From Ceratobasidium sp. AG-K (Eukaryota > Basidiomycota > Agaricomycetes > Cantharellales > Ceratobasidiaceae): a stretch of 64,000 nucleotides of DNA. The notes beneath the pieces were generated by a model. The model searched no databases. It had not been told where the DNA came from and saw only the letters and a program-made list of their open reading frames with translations. Where the stretch lies: contig JAWNGF010000012.1 of NCBI GenBank assembly GCA_037039685.1, forward strand, positions 1,054,001 to 1,118,000, in the 5' to 3' direction. Positions 44,451 through 56,300 of the stretch are shown piece by piece. The translations under genes were made by a program, and so were the position numbers. Each line of letters starts with the position of its first letter. The stretch's first letter is position 1.

Positions 44451-46408
44451 ACATCTTCTATGATCGTAGCCTCTCTTCCCTTTATGCTGGGTTTGGTTGT
44501 TATCCACTCCTTGGATGGGCATTTGAGCAAACGGTGGCCTTCTTGACCGCACTTCAGACATTGGTTTGATGCTATTCTAGCCTTGTATACTTCGTCTGGA
44601 AGCTGCTTTGTAGAGGCTTGCCCAGTGGTGGTTGTCTGGGGTGTTTTCTTTCTGATGGATGCCTTGATCTGTTGTAATTTTTGGTCAATGGAGATCGCAA
44701 GAGTGATCCATTGGTTAAGGTTAAGGTGTCTTTCAGTTCCGTCCTCGTTGATAAGGGATAGTTTGGATCGTGCCAGTTCTATTTTGATTTCCGGTTTGAG
44801 TCCCTCCTTGAATTGGTTGATAAGAGCTTCCTCCCCCCAGTTGATGTTGATCTTGTGGAAGCGGAATTCCATTGCATAATTTGCTACTGAGTTGACTTGT
44901 TTGCTTTTACAGATGTCTGCTTCCACCTTGGCCTTCTTGTTAGGGTTGCTAAATTGTTCCATGAAGTGCAACTTGAATGCTTCCCATGACATGAGGTTTG
45001 GATCAGGTACTCCATTGTTCATGGATTGGAGCAGCACCTGTGCCCAATGTATGGCGGATCTGTTATCCAATTTGAAATTGGCTAGCGCTTCTCTAATCTG
45101 TTCTTGTCCCAAGCTGTATTGGTCGCCCAACCTGACAAAGTAGCTCTCCATTTGGGTAATGAACATTTCTGCTCCTTCTCCTTTCTTCCCGTCAAAAGCC
45201 TCTGGTCTAGTTACTTTTGGACACCTGTTTTCCCTTCTGTTGTCAGGGTTTTCAGAAAGCTGACGTAGCCTTTGTTCCAATTCGTTGAGCCTGGTAGATT
45301 CTGCTTCGGGGTGGGGAGGTGATACAGTATGTAGAGATGCTTCATCCATCTGTTTGCACATGTTGTTGATTGTCTCTTGCATGGTGTTAATTTGTCCAAT
45401 TGCAATCCTTCCGTCCCCCCTTAGTCCTTCTAGTCCTTGGGTGACTGCCTCATTCCAGGCTAACTGTGCCTGCCTTGTGGTGTTAAGATCTTCCTGTACA
45501 TTGTTTACCAGTCCTTGTGTGTTTGTGACTTCGTTTCTTAGATGGATTACGTCTTGCCCGACCAGGAAGCTGTTATGTTCACTGTTTTGTGCAGCGGTAA
45601 GGATATCTGTCAGGGTTCCTTGTAGGTTGTTGAGGGAATTGTTGAAGATTTGTTGGTTGTTAGCCAACACTTGAGTAGATTGCTCTAACCCATTGAGTCT
45701 TCTATCAATTGTTATCCTCATTCCATCAATAATCCTTAAGAGTGCGTTGTGTCTTCCAAGGTGAAGATTGTCGAGGTCGTCAAGATTGCTAATCACAGTC
45801 CTACTGCTGGAACTGGAACCTGAGCTGGGAATCCCAGGGACGTCTTGGCCTTCAGTTGCTGTTGGTTGCTGGGAATACCCTTGTGGTACATATGGCAGTG
45901 CTGGGTTTCCTGGTGTCACGGCCTTGGAGGTTATTGGGACTGGACTGGCATTGGTGATAGTTCCCGCAATCTGGGGTATTTGAGGAGCGTGGGAAATATG
46001 CGGCGTGGGAGGGGGTCTGATAGGAATGAGGGATACACCCCCGTGAGCTTCAGGTTGAGGGGAAAAAAACTGTCTTCTGGATCCCATAGGCCATAGTGGA
46101 CATGATGGGCCTGGAGTTGCGTTTGAGTTAGGGATTTGAATTGTGACCAGCGTGGGGTTGTCGGTAATATCCCCTGGTTCTCTAGTAACAATGGTAGGTT
46201 CTTCTTGTATGGGTGAAACGTTCTCAGCATTGAACGTTCCAGGCATAGAGGCTTGGCTTTGTGGGCAAGACCTCGCTGGTCCTCCGGCCCGTGCTTGTGC
46301 AATATCTTGCTTGTTAAGGGAACTTGTAGGTCTTGAAGCCCTACTTGGTCCTCTCCTTGTTGAGAGTGGTGTTGCAAGGCCTGACCCCGTGTCCTCTTGT
46401 ATGGACAT
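44426..46408 (-). CDS. gag: A2 gag polyprotein, intact, 660 residues
   Basis: Open from MSIQEDTGSGLATPLSTRRG to TAA. Pro/Ser-rich N-terminus (about residues 1-200), a Ser run (GSSSSSRTVISNLDDLDNL), a coiled-coil region (about 210-360), the gag capsid domain (KVTRPEAFDGKKGEGAEMFI, about 390-570) and a CCHC knuckle CLKCGQEGHRLLKC near residue 625. It assembles the virus-like particle and binds element RNA. It is the only full-length family A gag here and shows where A1 and A' are broken. Confidence 0.93.
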   Translation of the reverse strand: MSIQEDTGSGLATPLSTRRGPSRASRPTSSLNKQDIAQARAGGPARSCPQSQASMPGTFNAENVSPIQEEPTIVTREPGDITDNPTLVTIQIPNSNATPGPSCPLWPMGSRRQFFSPQPEAHGGVSLIPIRPPPTPHISHAPQIPQIAGTITNASPVPITSKAVTPGNPALPYVPQGYSQQPTATEGQDVPGIPSSGSSSSSRTVISNLDDLDNLHLGRHNALLRIIDGMRITIDRRLNGLEQSTQVLANNQQIFNNSLNNLQGTLTDILTAAQNSEHNSFLVGQDVIHLRNEVTNTQGLVNNVQEDLNTTRQAQLAWNEAVTQGLEGLRGDGRIAIGQINTMQETINNMCKQMDEASLHTVSPPHPEAESTRLNELEQRLRQLSENPDNRRENRCPKVTRPEAFDGKKGEGAEMFITQMESYFVRLGDQYSLGQEQIREALANFKLDNRSAIHWAQVLLQSMNNGVPDPNLMSWEAFKLHFMEQFSNPNKKAKVEADICKSKQVNSVANYAMEFRFHKININWGEEALINQFKEGLKPEIKIELARSKLSLINEDGTERHLNLNQWITLAISIDQKLQQIKASIRKKTPQTTTTGQASTKQLPDEVYKARIASNQCLKCGQEGHRLLKCPSKEWITTKPSIKGREATIIEDVGKEGVSL

Positions 46409-46431
46409 GATTGTTTAAGCTTGTTTTGTAA

Positions 46432-46880
46432 TGTTGTAAGCTTCTTCTTAATGGCTATGAGAAAAGCCATGGTGGAGAGTGGACGGCACTAAGACCTAAG
46501 TGACCTCTTGAACTGCAACACACTTAAATGTCTGAAGGCTCTTGAGGGTAGGGGTGGTTCAAAGTGTCACTCAAAGGGGATGTTTGACAAGACAAAACAA
46601 GCTGGGGTTACCAGGCTTGTTGGTCCTCTATATATATTCACAAAGTGGCCAAGTCATACAAGGCGCGGCCACACGAGTCACATAAGACAGCCAGTCAGGA
46701 GTGTCCATGTGAGTCATGCTGTATAAACAGACATGACTCGTACAAAGCACAGCCGTGTTACACAATGTAACAGAATAACCACAAGAAGGTGGCAACGCGG
46801 CAAACAGGAACATAACATTAAGAAGGAGAGTGGCGGGCAAGACAACAGGCAAGTCCGATGGAGTGAGCTGGCTCATGACA
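46432..46880 (-). repeat. A2 5' LTR
   Basis: 449 bp, same length as its partner. TATATATA on the minus strand lies near 46630, and the predicted RNA start word AGCTTGTTTTGT at 46592-46603. Confidence 0.95.
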
Positions 46881-46885
46881 TCAAG

Positions 46886-47118
46886 GTCCAAACACTGGTG
46901 GAAATACTGCTATCATCCAGGAACCCAATGAAGAAAAGGAACGTCACAAGAAGGAGAACCTGTGCATCAAATGTGGCAAACCTAATCATATGATGAAGGA
47001 TTGCTGCACAGGATGGACCTACAACAACAAAGGGAAACAACCAATCAAAGGAAAAGCGGCAGAAGTCTCCGCTACCATTGAAGAGGTAGTCTCAACCACC
47101 TTGGAGTCGGAAAACTAG
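46886..47118 (+). pseudogene. gag: D gag, 3' part with zinc knuckle
   Basis: Continues the D gag frame after A2: GPNTGGNTAIIQEPNEEKE, then knuckle CIKCGKPNHMMKDC, ending SEN and TAG. The pol frame is -1 relative to it. No canonical slippery heptamer is visible in the overlap. Confidence 0.85.
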
Positions 47119-47135
47119 ATAGGTGTCCTAGCACC

Positions 47136-48806
47136 GTGTCTAGTGATACCTCAAACAAACCTCTATCAAATGTATATTACTGCAAAGCATTGAATGAATC
47201 ACCTATAGTATATACAAAGATAGAGGGAATCACAGATAAAACACCAATGCTCATTGACTCAGGATCTACAAGAAACTTCATGGATATCAAGTATGCTAGG
47301 AGAAATAATCTCCCTCTCATTGAACTTCAAACTCCCAGAAGTGTCAAAATGATCAATGGAAAAACAGAGAAGGAAACTATACACTTCCGGACTAAGATCA
47401 CATTTGAGCTCCAAGGAAGAACCTTCATGCAAACACTCTACTGCATGCCAACAGGAACACAACCCATGATACTAGGAATGATGTGGCTAAAAGAAGTCAA
47501 CCTGGATATCACATGGGCACCCTTTGGAATCAACTGGTGTGACAATCTCATCCAAGCTAAGGCAGCTAAATTGGAAGGCCTACCAGAAGAGCTACAGGAC
47601 TACCAAGACGTCTTTGATGAAGAAAAATATGACCAGCTGCCAGAACATAGGAAATGGGATTGTACAATAGACCTCATTGAGGGAGCAGCTCTGCCCAAAC
47701 CCAGAAAGGCGTACCCTCTCTCCCCAAGAGAAAGAGAGGCACAGAAGCAATACGTAAAGGAGGAATTGGCTTCAGGACAAATAAGGCCGAGCAAATCCCC
47801 TATTGCCGCCGGAGCCTTCTTTGTTGAAAAGGCACTAAAACCAGGACAAGTTGTACCCAACCTCCAAACTGTGATAGACTACACTGGAATAAATGCTATA
47901 ACAATAGCTGATCAATACCCTGTGCCGCTCCTGGAAGAACTACTCAATATCTTCAAGGAAACTGGGGAAGAACATGACAAAGAACTTTTCATTTCCACCC
48001 TAGATTTGAAGAATGGATTCTGGAACATCAGAATCAAAGAGGGGGACAAATGGAAAACAGCATTTAGAACAGCGGAAGGTCTCTTTGAATACACGGTAAT
48101 GGGCATGGGACTAAAGAACACCCCGTCTACCTTCCAACAATACATGGACCACATTTTTAGATACAAGAAAGGGGTGTCTGTAGTCGTATATATCAACGAC
48201 ATCCTAGTAATTTCCAGAGGTTGCAAGAAACACACACAAGATCTCCAAGAAGTATTGGAACTCTTGCAAGAACATCATCTCTATGGGAATATCAAAAAAT
48301 GCTACTTCTACCAGAAGAAAGCCGACTGGGTGGGATTTGTCATGGATGAACATGGTATCTCCATGCACAAGGACAAAGTCAAAACTATCCAGGAATGGCC
48401 CACACCTAAAACGGTAAAACAACTCCAATCCTTCATTGGATTTGCAAACTTCTACTGAAGATTTGTTGTATCCTTCTCCTCTGTTGTAAAACCCTTGATG
48501 CAGCTTACTCATAAGGATAAGAAGTGGGAATGGGGAGAAGAGCATCAAAAGGCATTTGAAGAACTCAAGCAACTAATTTCAGAAGAACCCGTCCTTGCAC
48601 ACCCTGACAAATCAAAACAATACTACTTAGAAACCAACGCCTTGGGGGTGGCAATGGGAGCAATATTGTCTCAACAACAATCAGATGGGTATTTACATCC
48701 CATTGGCTTCTTATCAAAAAGCTTCAAACCAGCGGAGCTTAACTATGATACACATGATAAGGAGCTCCTAGCTATCATAGAAGCACTAACTCATTGGCGC
48801 ATACAT
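47136..48806 (+). pseudogene. pol: D pol, 5' part: protease, RT, start of RNase H
   Basis: Protease MLIDSGSTRNFMDIKY. RT domain with STLDLKNGFWNIRIKEGD and MGLKNTPSTFQQYMDHIF. The active-site box reads YIND (AAC at 48195-48197) in place of YIDD, which removes a metal-binding Asp. TGA at 48456-48458 (FANFY-stop-RFV). RNase H starts LETNALGVAMGAILSQQQSD and is cut after THWRI by B4 at 48807. Confidence 0.88.
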
Positions 48807-49295
48807 GTCGTGACCTATCCCACCCTCTGTCTCTCTCTCTGCGGACTTGTGGCTTGTATCAGCGCCTTATGCGCCTCTTCTGTATAGATATGCCCTCTCC
48901 CTTGTTTAGTGAGGTGTATGGATGATGTGTCACCATGAGTCATATGACTCATGCTGTTTTCTATTGGCTGGCCTGCACAGCCCCCTTTATGACTCTGACT
49001 CTGACTTGGGCTTGTGACTCATGTACATAGTATGACTCACTCGCCCTTTGTCTATATATACTGGCTTGCAAGCATGGTCACCCCCAGCTTGCTTTGCCTC
49101 GTCAACTCTCCCTGCAGTGTGTGATCAGAGGCACTTGGCTACTCAGCCGCTACAGCAGCCACCTGGGATTTGGAGCTAGGACTTCTACTTAGAAGCTAGT
49201 GATTTCCCTTAGCAATTTAGTCTACTTAGACTTATTGCTCACGGTCAACAAGGCGATCAGCAGTTGTCAACTCTACTACTTAGCAGGTTGCAACA
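48807..49295 (+). repeat. B4 5' LTR
   Basis: TGTCGTGACC...GGTTGCAACA, with TATATATA at 49053-49060. The RNA start word AGCTTGCTTTGC (49086-49097) is matched by primer site GCAAAGCAAGCT (49298-49309). Confidence 0.95.
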
Positions 49296-49356
49296 TTGCA
49301 AAGCAAGCTCTTTTCCGCTGAGCCATGAGAAAACAAAATCATGTGGTCTCTCAACA

Positions 49357-51576
49357 ATGTTCACGAGATCCTGGAGCGCAGTGTCAAACAGGCAGGCCAC
49401 TGAGCCCACGCCACAAATAGTAGAAGTCCGATCAAATCCATCAAAAGGAGCCAGGGATCAAGCTGGAGACTGGACGGCCCCGCTTAGGAGCAATAGCCGA
49501 GTATCAAGACCTCCGTCCACTAGCGTCCCAGGAGGAATCGGAAATATCATCGAAACCTCTGGAACTCAAGAAGAACCACTCATCTCAAACAAAGGGGGAT
49601 CAACTTCTCCAACCATCCGAGTAGTTGAACAACCAATCTACACTCCTCCTCCACCAGGACCACAAATCAGTCAAAGGGATATAGTTAGCCCTAGAACGCA
49701 CTGTATTATTAGAATACCAGCACCACTTAGAAACGCTACCCCAGGTCCATCAAACCCCATCCAAGCACCGCCCCCACAACAGCACACAATGGCAATTGGA
49801 AGGAGGCAGCCACTAGAAATGCCAAACTTCGACAATATTTTTCCTCCAGGAACTCCAGTGGGACCTATGGCACCCACACCCGCGTCAATGCCAGAATTGA
49901 CAGTGACCACTAGGACACATAGCGCAGCCAGCGTACCATCCATGTTCGAATCCCAATGAAGCGTTGAAACAATGTCTCAGGATGAACGTTTGAGAAACGA
50001 ATTGCTGGTAGAAAACATTGAAGGAAGAAGGGTCGAAACCCTGGAAAGAATCTTCAACACACTACAGGCCCAATATCAACAAGAAAACGCAGCTCAAGCC
50101 CTGAGAATTGAAGGCCGAGAACACCAATGGGAAATCCAGGTGGCCAATACCACAAACATGATGCCGCAAATTGAGCGCATTGCCTCAAGGACCAAAGATG
50201 GGGTCAACACCTTCTATGAATGTCTCCAAAATGTTGATCATGCACAACAAAGGATTGAACAAATATTCGAATGATCATTAGAAAATTTCGAGCACATCAA
50301 CCAACAATTGGTGGCTCAAAACCAATTGATCACCCAGAACCTACAAAACCAAATAGGACAAATTGATAGAATGGAAGGAACTATGGGAAGAATGGCCAAG
50401 GGAATGAGAAACATCACAGTCGCCCTAGGACGAATTGATGAAGAAGTAGCGGAAGGATTCCAGGAACAAACCAACCAACTCAGGGAAATCCAAACAGGGG
50501 GACAAGAAACGTTTGACCTCCTTGAACAAATCGGAGCTGATGCCCAGGTAGAATCGGATCACTGACGAGAGGAGTCTAGGCGAACCTCTATAGAACTTCC
50601 AAACCCTAGGGAACCTCCCCCACACAGGAGGAACATATCACCCCAAGGAGGGCGATCTCCCTCATTTGAAGTGCAAGGAGAATCTGGCTATCAAGTCAGG
50701 GATGAAGGAAGAACCCTTATTATTCAAACAGGACCAGGAGGAACTGGGAATGGATCAGGTCCACGCATCAAGATGCCCAAGGCATTCAAAGGAACAAGAG
50801 GAACAGCTGCCAAAACATTCCTTGCACAAATGAAGGCATTCTTCTGCCTGAACCCAAACCAGTACGACACTGACAAACAACGAATCGTTGCTACCCTCAT
50901 GAACATGGCAGAAGGAGCAGCAGGAAACTGGGCACAACCCGCCCTCAACCAATACAACGACAACAAAAACCATCCTTGGCTGGAATCATGGGAAGCTTTC
51001 CAAAACGCCTATGAGAAACAATGGAGCGACCCTAGCAAGAAAATCCAAGCAGAACAAGGAATCCAACGCCTCTATCAGAACAAATCCATAGGCGAATATG
51101 TCTCTGAATTCCGACTTCTTGCACAAGAACTCAACTGGAACAATGCTGCCCTGATTGCGCATTTCAGACAAGGCCTGAGCAGGCTCATCAAAGCGGAACT
51201 CGTTTGCAAAGAACTCAGGGATAGAAGAACCGCCGCACAAAGGGACGTAGAAGGATGGATTGATATCGCCCTTCAAGCCAAAGAAATCCAGAAACCCACC
51301 TTTCCACAGAACAAAGGGAAGAAAGATGACAAAGCAGAGGGTTCAAAGCCCGCTAGACAAGTGAAAGGAGATCTTGTGCCGAAGGCCAAAAAAACACGCT
51401 GCAAAGAAAACAACCTCTGCATCAAATGTGGAGAAGCGGGACACGCTATTGCTGATTGCAAAAAGGAATGGACCTACAAAGACAAAGGAAAGACACCAGT
51501 GAAAGGGAAGGCTGGAAAAGTGAAGGAAGAAGAAACGGAGGAAACCAAGTCCACCAATTCAGAGTTGGAAAACTAG
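49357..51576 (+). pseudogene. gag: B4 gag with three nonsense codons
   Basis: The start is MFTRSWSAVSNRQATEPTPQ at 49357. One frame to TAG at 51574-51576, broken by TGA at 49957-49959, 50272-50274 and 50563-50565. Pro-rich N-terminus, coiled coil (AHQ/QQ-rich middle), capsid (MPKAFKGTRGTAAKTFLAQM), knuckle CIKCGEAGHAIADC. Pol overlaps its end by about 120 nt in the -1 frame. Confidence 0.9.
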
Positions 51577-54500
51577 ATGGGCGTCTCACCACCGTGTGCA
51601 AAGATGCCCCAATATCCTCTCTGCAAAATGTATACTACTGCAAAGCCACGAATGAATCACCCGTGGTATATGCACAAGCAGAGGGAATCATGGAAAATAT
51701 CTCTACTCTCATCGACTCCGGCTCCACTAGAAACTTCATCGACCTGAACTTTGCAAAGAAAAACAATATTCTGTTGATCCTCCTACAAATCCCTAGAAAT
51801 GTGGAAATGATCGACGGGAAAACCCAAAAGGACCGCATCCAACACCAATGCAAGTTGAAATTCAGTATAGAAGGAAGAACTTTCGAACAAAGATTCTATG
51901 TCATGCCAACGGGAACCCAACCAATGATCCTTGGCATGACATGGTTGAAGGAAACAAACCCTGAAATTTCCTGGGCCCCTTTCTCTATCAAATGGAGAAA
52001 GAAGCCCGACATCCAAGCAAAAGCAGGGATGTTACAAGAACTGCCTGAAGAGCTCAAAGGCTTTGCCAATGTCTTTGATGAGGAACAATACAACAAACTT
52101 CTGGAACACAGGGAATGGGATTGCAAAATAGACTTCTATGACAACAACAGGCTCCCAAAACCCAAAAAGGCTCATCCCCTTTCACCCAGAGAAAGGGAAG
52201 CCACAAAGGAGTATGTGAAGTCAGAACTCAAGTCAGGAAGAATCAGACCCAGCAACTCCCCCGTCGCCACTAGCCTATTCTTTGTTACAAAAACCTTGAA
52301 ACCACGACAAACTGTCCCTGACCTGAGACCAGTCGTTGACTATAGAGGGGCAAACACGGAAACTATCCCAGACCACTACCCCATACCATTGATGGATCAA
52401 CTTCTGGAAATCTTCAAGAAAACCAGCAACAAATCAAATGAAGAGCTCTTCATCACCTCTCTAGATCTGAAAAACGGTTTCTGGAACGTGAGAATCAGAG
52501 AAGGTGACGAATGGAAAACAGCATTCAGCACCTCTGAGGGCCTCTTTGAATATACTGTGATGGCCTTCGGACTGAAGAACGCACCTTCGACCTTCCAAAG
52601 AATGATGGACAATATCTTCAGAGACTTGATTGGCAAGAAGATAGTAGTCTTTATTGACGACATCTTGATCATCTCTAGAGGAAGGAATCAGCACACTTTG
52701 GACATCAGGGAAGTCCTTGGAAGGCTACAGAAAAACAATTTGTTTGGAAACCTCAAAAAGTGCACCTTTTACGGAAAAAAGGCCAATTGGGTTGGCTTTG
52801 TCGTGGACGGAAACGGCATTTCCATGAAGAAGGATAAGATCAAGACTATCCAAGAATGGCCGGTTCCAAAATCCATCAAGCAGCTACAAGCTTTTGTTGG
52901 CTTCTGCAACTTCTACAGGAGATTTGTGGTTTCTTTCTCCTCCATTGTCAAACCCTTGACCCTACTTACACGAAAGGACCAGAAGTGGGATTGGAAGGAG
53001 GTACATCAAGAAGCCATTGAAAATCTGAAGAAAATGATCTTGGAAGAACCAGTGCTGGCACATCCAGACAAATCAAAACAATACTTCCTAGAAACTGATG
53101 CCTCAGGAGTCGCTTTAGGAGCAATCCTTAGTCAATGACAAGACAACGGATACTTGCACCCAATTGGCTTCCTCTCCAAGAGCTTCAAAGATGCGGAATT
53201 GAACTACGACACACATGACAAAGAGCTCTTTGCTATCATTGAGGCGTTGAGACACTGGCGCATCCACCTTGAAGGAACAAAGGAACCAGTGATCATCTAC
53301 ACGGATCACAAAAACCTGACCTACTGGAAGGACTCAGTCAATTTCAACCAAAGACACCATAGATGGCTTCTGATGCTAGCAAGTTACAATTTTGAGATCC
53401 ATTATTGTCCCGGGAAGATGTCGGAAAAACCAGATATCCTCTCACAAAGAAACAACCATGGGGACATAGCATTGGCGGAACAGACAATGATATCTGCCAA
53501 ACGGTTCAAGGGTTTTGCTGCCTTGATGGGATCCGACCTCATGACTGACCTCAAGGAAGCTCAGGAAGAAGATGAAAGCCTACAAACCTTGATTACCAGC
53601 ACAAGGAACAAGGATTCTCTTCCGCCATTGGTGAAAAAGCAATTCAAGGATTACAAATGGGGAGAGAACCTTCTATGGTATCAAGGAAGAATTGTTGTTC
53701 CAGACAAAAAAGATATCAAACTGAAATTACTTCAACTACACCATGACACACCCATAGCAGGTCACCAGGGACAAGCTAGAACCCTAGAACTTTTGTCCAG
53801 AAGGTATTATTGGCCTGGGATGAAAGCTCAAGTCAACCGCTTCGTTGAAAGCTGTGAAATCTGCCAAAGAGGGAAGGGAAGCAAAGGACACTTACTGCTC
53901 AAACCCTTACCCATCCCGGAAAAACCCTGGGAAAACATTGCTTATGATTTCATCATGAAGCTCCCGAGGTCCAAAGGGTTTGACAGTGTCCTTGTTGTTG
54001 TAGACCGCTTCTCGAGAATGGCACATTTCATCGCTTGCAACAAGGCCACCAACTCAGAACAACTTGCCGACATCTTCATCAAGGAAGTATGGCGCCTCCA
54101 CGGCTTCCCAAAAACCACTGTTTTTGATAGAGGAACAACTTTCAAATCCCACTTCCTGGAGGCGGTATACAAGAGACTCAATATTCAACCAACCTTCAGC
54201 ACCGCCTTCCACCCGGAGACCAATGGCCTCGCGGAAAAAACAAACCAGTGGCTAGAAGGATGGCTGAGAATATTTTGCAACCATCGACAAGATGACTGGG
54301 CCAAATGGCTACCTATCGCAGAGTTCTGCCACAACAATCACAGAAATTGCGTCACAAGCAAGTCACCCTTTGAGATCATCTACAGAATGACTCCGAAATG
54401 GACCATAGAGGACTACATGACTCACTCACCGGAAGGCAACAAATGGACAAACAATATGGAGGCTGTGTGGGAAGAAGCAAAAGCCATGATGGAATACCAC

Positions 54501-55110
54501 CAAACAAGGGAAGAATTTCCAAAAAAGCAATACAAGGAAGGGGACAACGTGTGGCTCCTGACTACCAACATCAAAACCAGGCGACCAAGCAAAAAGCTTG
54601 ACGACAAGAAAACTGGCCGGTTTGTTGTCAAAAAACAAATCTCTTCACACGCCTACCAGTTAGATCTCCCCAAGTCCATGAAAATACATGATGTCTTCCA
54701 TGGGAATATGCTGACCCACTACAAGGAAGATGTAGATTTCCATTGGAACCAACCCCGACCTCCGCTGATCATTATGGAAGAAGGGGAAGAGGAATATGAA
54801 GTAGAAAGGATCATTGATTGGCATCAAGACCCTGATGGGCTGAAATATTGCATCAGATGGAAAGACTATGGACCTCTAGAAGACATGGAAGAACGGGCGG
54901 AAAAATTTGCCAATATGACTCCAGTGATGAGAAGGTTCCAAAAGGACTTTCCCACCAGCGCTCTTCCCCCGAATTTCACACCACTAGAATACAAAAGGAC
55001 AAGGGGAAAATCAGCTGAAGTCCTCATCCCAGCTACTCAGCCTACTACTCCCAGTCCGCTCTTAGCCAACACCCCTCACACTCAAACAAAAAACTTCCCT
55101 TTACTGTTGC
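51456..55110 (+). pseudogene. pol: B4 pol polyprotein, one nonsense codon
   Basis: Protease TLIDSGSTRNFIDLNF; RT with TSLDLKNGFWNVRIREGD and an intact FIDDILIISRG box; RNase H LETDASGVALGAILSQ-stop(TGA 53136-53138)-QDNGYLHPIGF and YTDHKNLTYW; integrase HHDTPIAGHQGQARTLELLS, CEICQRGKG, VVVDRFSRMAHFIACNKA, FDRGTTFKSH, HPETNGLAEKTNQWLEGW; GPY/F-like region; chromodomain YEVERIIDWHQDPDGLKYCI and RWKDYGPLEDM. The frame stays open far beyond 55110 only because it overlaps ORF3 in another phase. Chromodomains of this clade bind histone marks and steer insertion to heterochromatin. Confidence 0.9.
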
Positions 55111-55111
55111 A
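54989..55111 (+). promoter_or_regulatory. B4 weak TATA-like box and leader of ORF3
   Basis: ATACAAAAGG about 122 nt before the ORF3 ATG, at the position equivalent to GATAAAAAG in D (58531-58539). It is followed by a C/T/A-rich leader. Weaker than the family A site. Confidence 0.25.
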
Positions 55112-56260
55112 ATGGCCCCCATCTGCTCCAACAATGATGCCGCCACCGCCCGCCTCGCCTCCTACAGGCTCAGCGCCGCCTATGGCAAGGCCATCATGGC
55201 CAGCGGACCTGGCAAATTCGCCATCAATTGCAGGGCCACAGCGCCCTGGTCCCTCAAAGAGGCTAGGAAACTGGCCAACAATCTTGAGCCCGGGGTTCAC
55301 CTCGGCTACAATCCCCCTCGCCAAGCAAGGCGACCTCAAGTGGGACGAAGAGCGCAAGTCCCTCATCCACCCCCGACTCGGCTCCCTCCTCTGGGTCAGC
55401 CACCCCGACTCCCGGCCCTCTGACCCCACCGACATTGGCTGCAGCAAGTACTACCACTGCCGAGGCTGCATTGGACTCACCGTCCGCGACGTGGTTACCA
55501 AGAGCGCCGATGCCTGGAACAGGGACACTGGCCACAAGTGGGAGGGAGACAAATGGTTCACAGGGAAACCGACCCCCGTCTTGCCTTGGCCAACAGGGGA
55601 CACGTTGATAGCGACGGGATCTGGTGGAGCGACTGCTCCTACAACTTCACCAGCGGATGGCCTGCCCCTTGTGAGTGGCAAAAGAAGCCCGAACCACAAG
55701 TTGCTGACAACACTTACACCAGACCCCCTTTCAACATTGTCAACTGGACAGCTCAGGGAACCGAGCCTCAGCCTGGCCCCAACGACCATCTGGAACCAGG
55801 AGAGATCAAAGAGGAGATGGTCGATCTCCCTCCCCCTCCCCCCATCACCGACAAAGATGTCAAACAAGTTGAGCGGGAGTGGAACGCCACCTGCGATAGG
55901 GCCCGGGAGAACGTCGAGGCCCTCATTGCCAACATTGGGCAAGCAATCGCCAACCTTGAGCCCCACCCGCCCTCCGATCGCATGCCATGCAACGCCAACG
56001 TCCTGGAGGCATACCGCCTTGTCCAGTGTGGATCCTGGACAGTTGACCAGCTCAACAAATGGCTCGACCACCGACAAGAGCAGTGGGCACTCCGGGAGCA
56101 GCAAGAGCTCGAACGCTTGCGGCAACAGCACCAGGAGGAGCTCGACAGGCTCTACCAAGAGAAATGGGACCGCATGAACAAGGTCCTTGAGTCAGACATG
56201 CGCAACCTTGTGGAACGGGTTGGTTGGTTGGAGCTAAAAGAATGGGTCGCCCGCAGATAG
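55112..56260 (+). pseudogene. B4 ORF3, accessory protein with C-terminal coiled coil, two frame changes
   Basis: ATG at 55112: MAPICSNNDAATARLASYRL, APWSLKEARKLANNLEPGVH. A one-base change in a C run near 55310 leads to KQGDLKWDEERKSLIHPRL, LLWVSHPDS, KYYHCRGCIGLTVRDVVTKS and HKWEGDKWF. A second change near 55570-55600 leads to SDGIWWSDCSYNFTSGWPAP, a Pro-rich linker and a long charged coiled coil (REQQELERLRQQHQEELDRL) ending ELKEWVARR. GC-rich, unlike the A-rich pol. It lacks membrane segments. Homologous to D ORF3; function unknown. Confidence 0.75.
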
Positions 56261-56300
56261 GTCCAGGCGCTCCACTACCTGGCCCTATGTGGGGGGGCAA

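Larger units (their letters stand above)
39687..46880 (-). mobile_element. Element A2: complete family A retrotransposon nested in D, 7194 bp
   Basis: Flanked by TCAAG at 39682-39686 and 46881-46885. LTRs are 39687-40135 (3', 449 bp) and 46432-46880 (5', 449 bp). Same gene order as A1. Gag and ORF3 are open. Pol has five TGA and one TAG. The primer site at 46418-46429 (minus strand ACAAAACAAGCT) matches the LTR word at 46592-46603 exactly. Confidence 0.95.

Noticed and set aside
53154..56177. A 1007-codon open frame in B4, suggesting an unusually long pol
   Set aside because: Only the first part is pol. From about 55060 it lacks pol homology and turns Pro/Ser-rich because it overlaps ORF3, using the ORF3 frame only between about 55310 and 55590 after a frame change.
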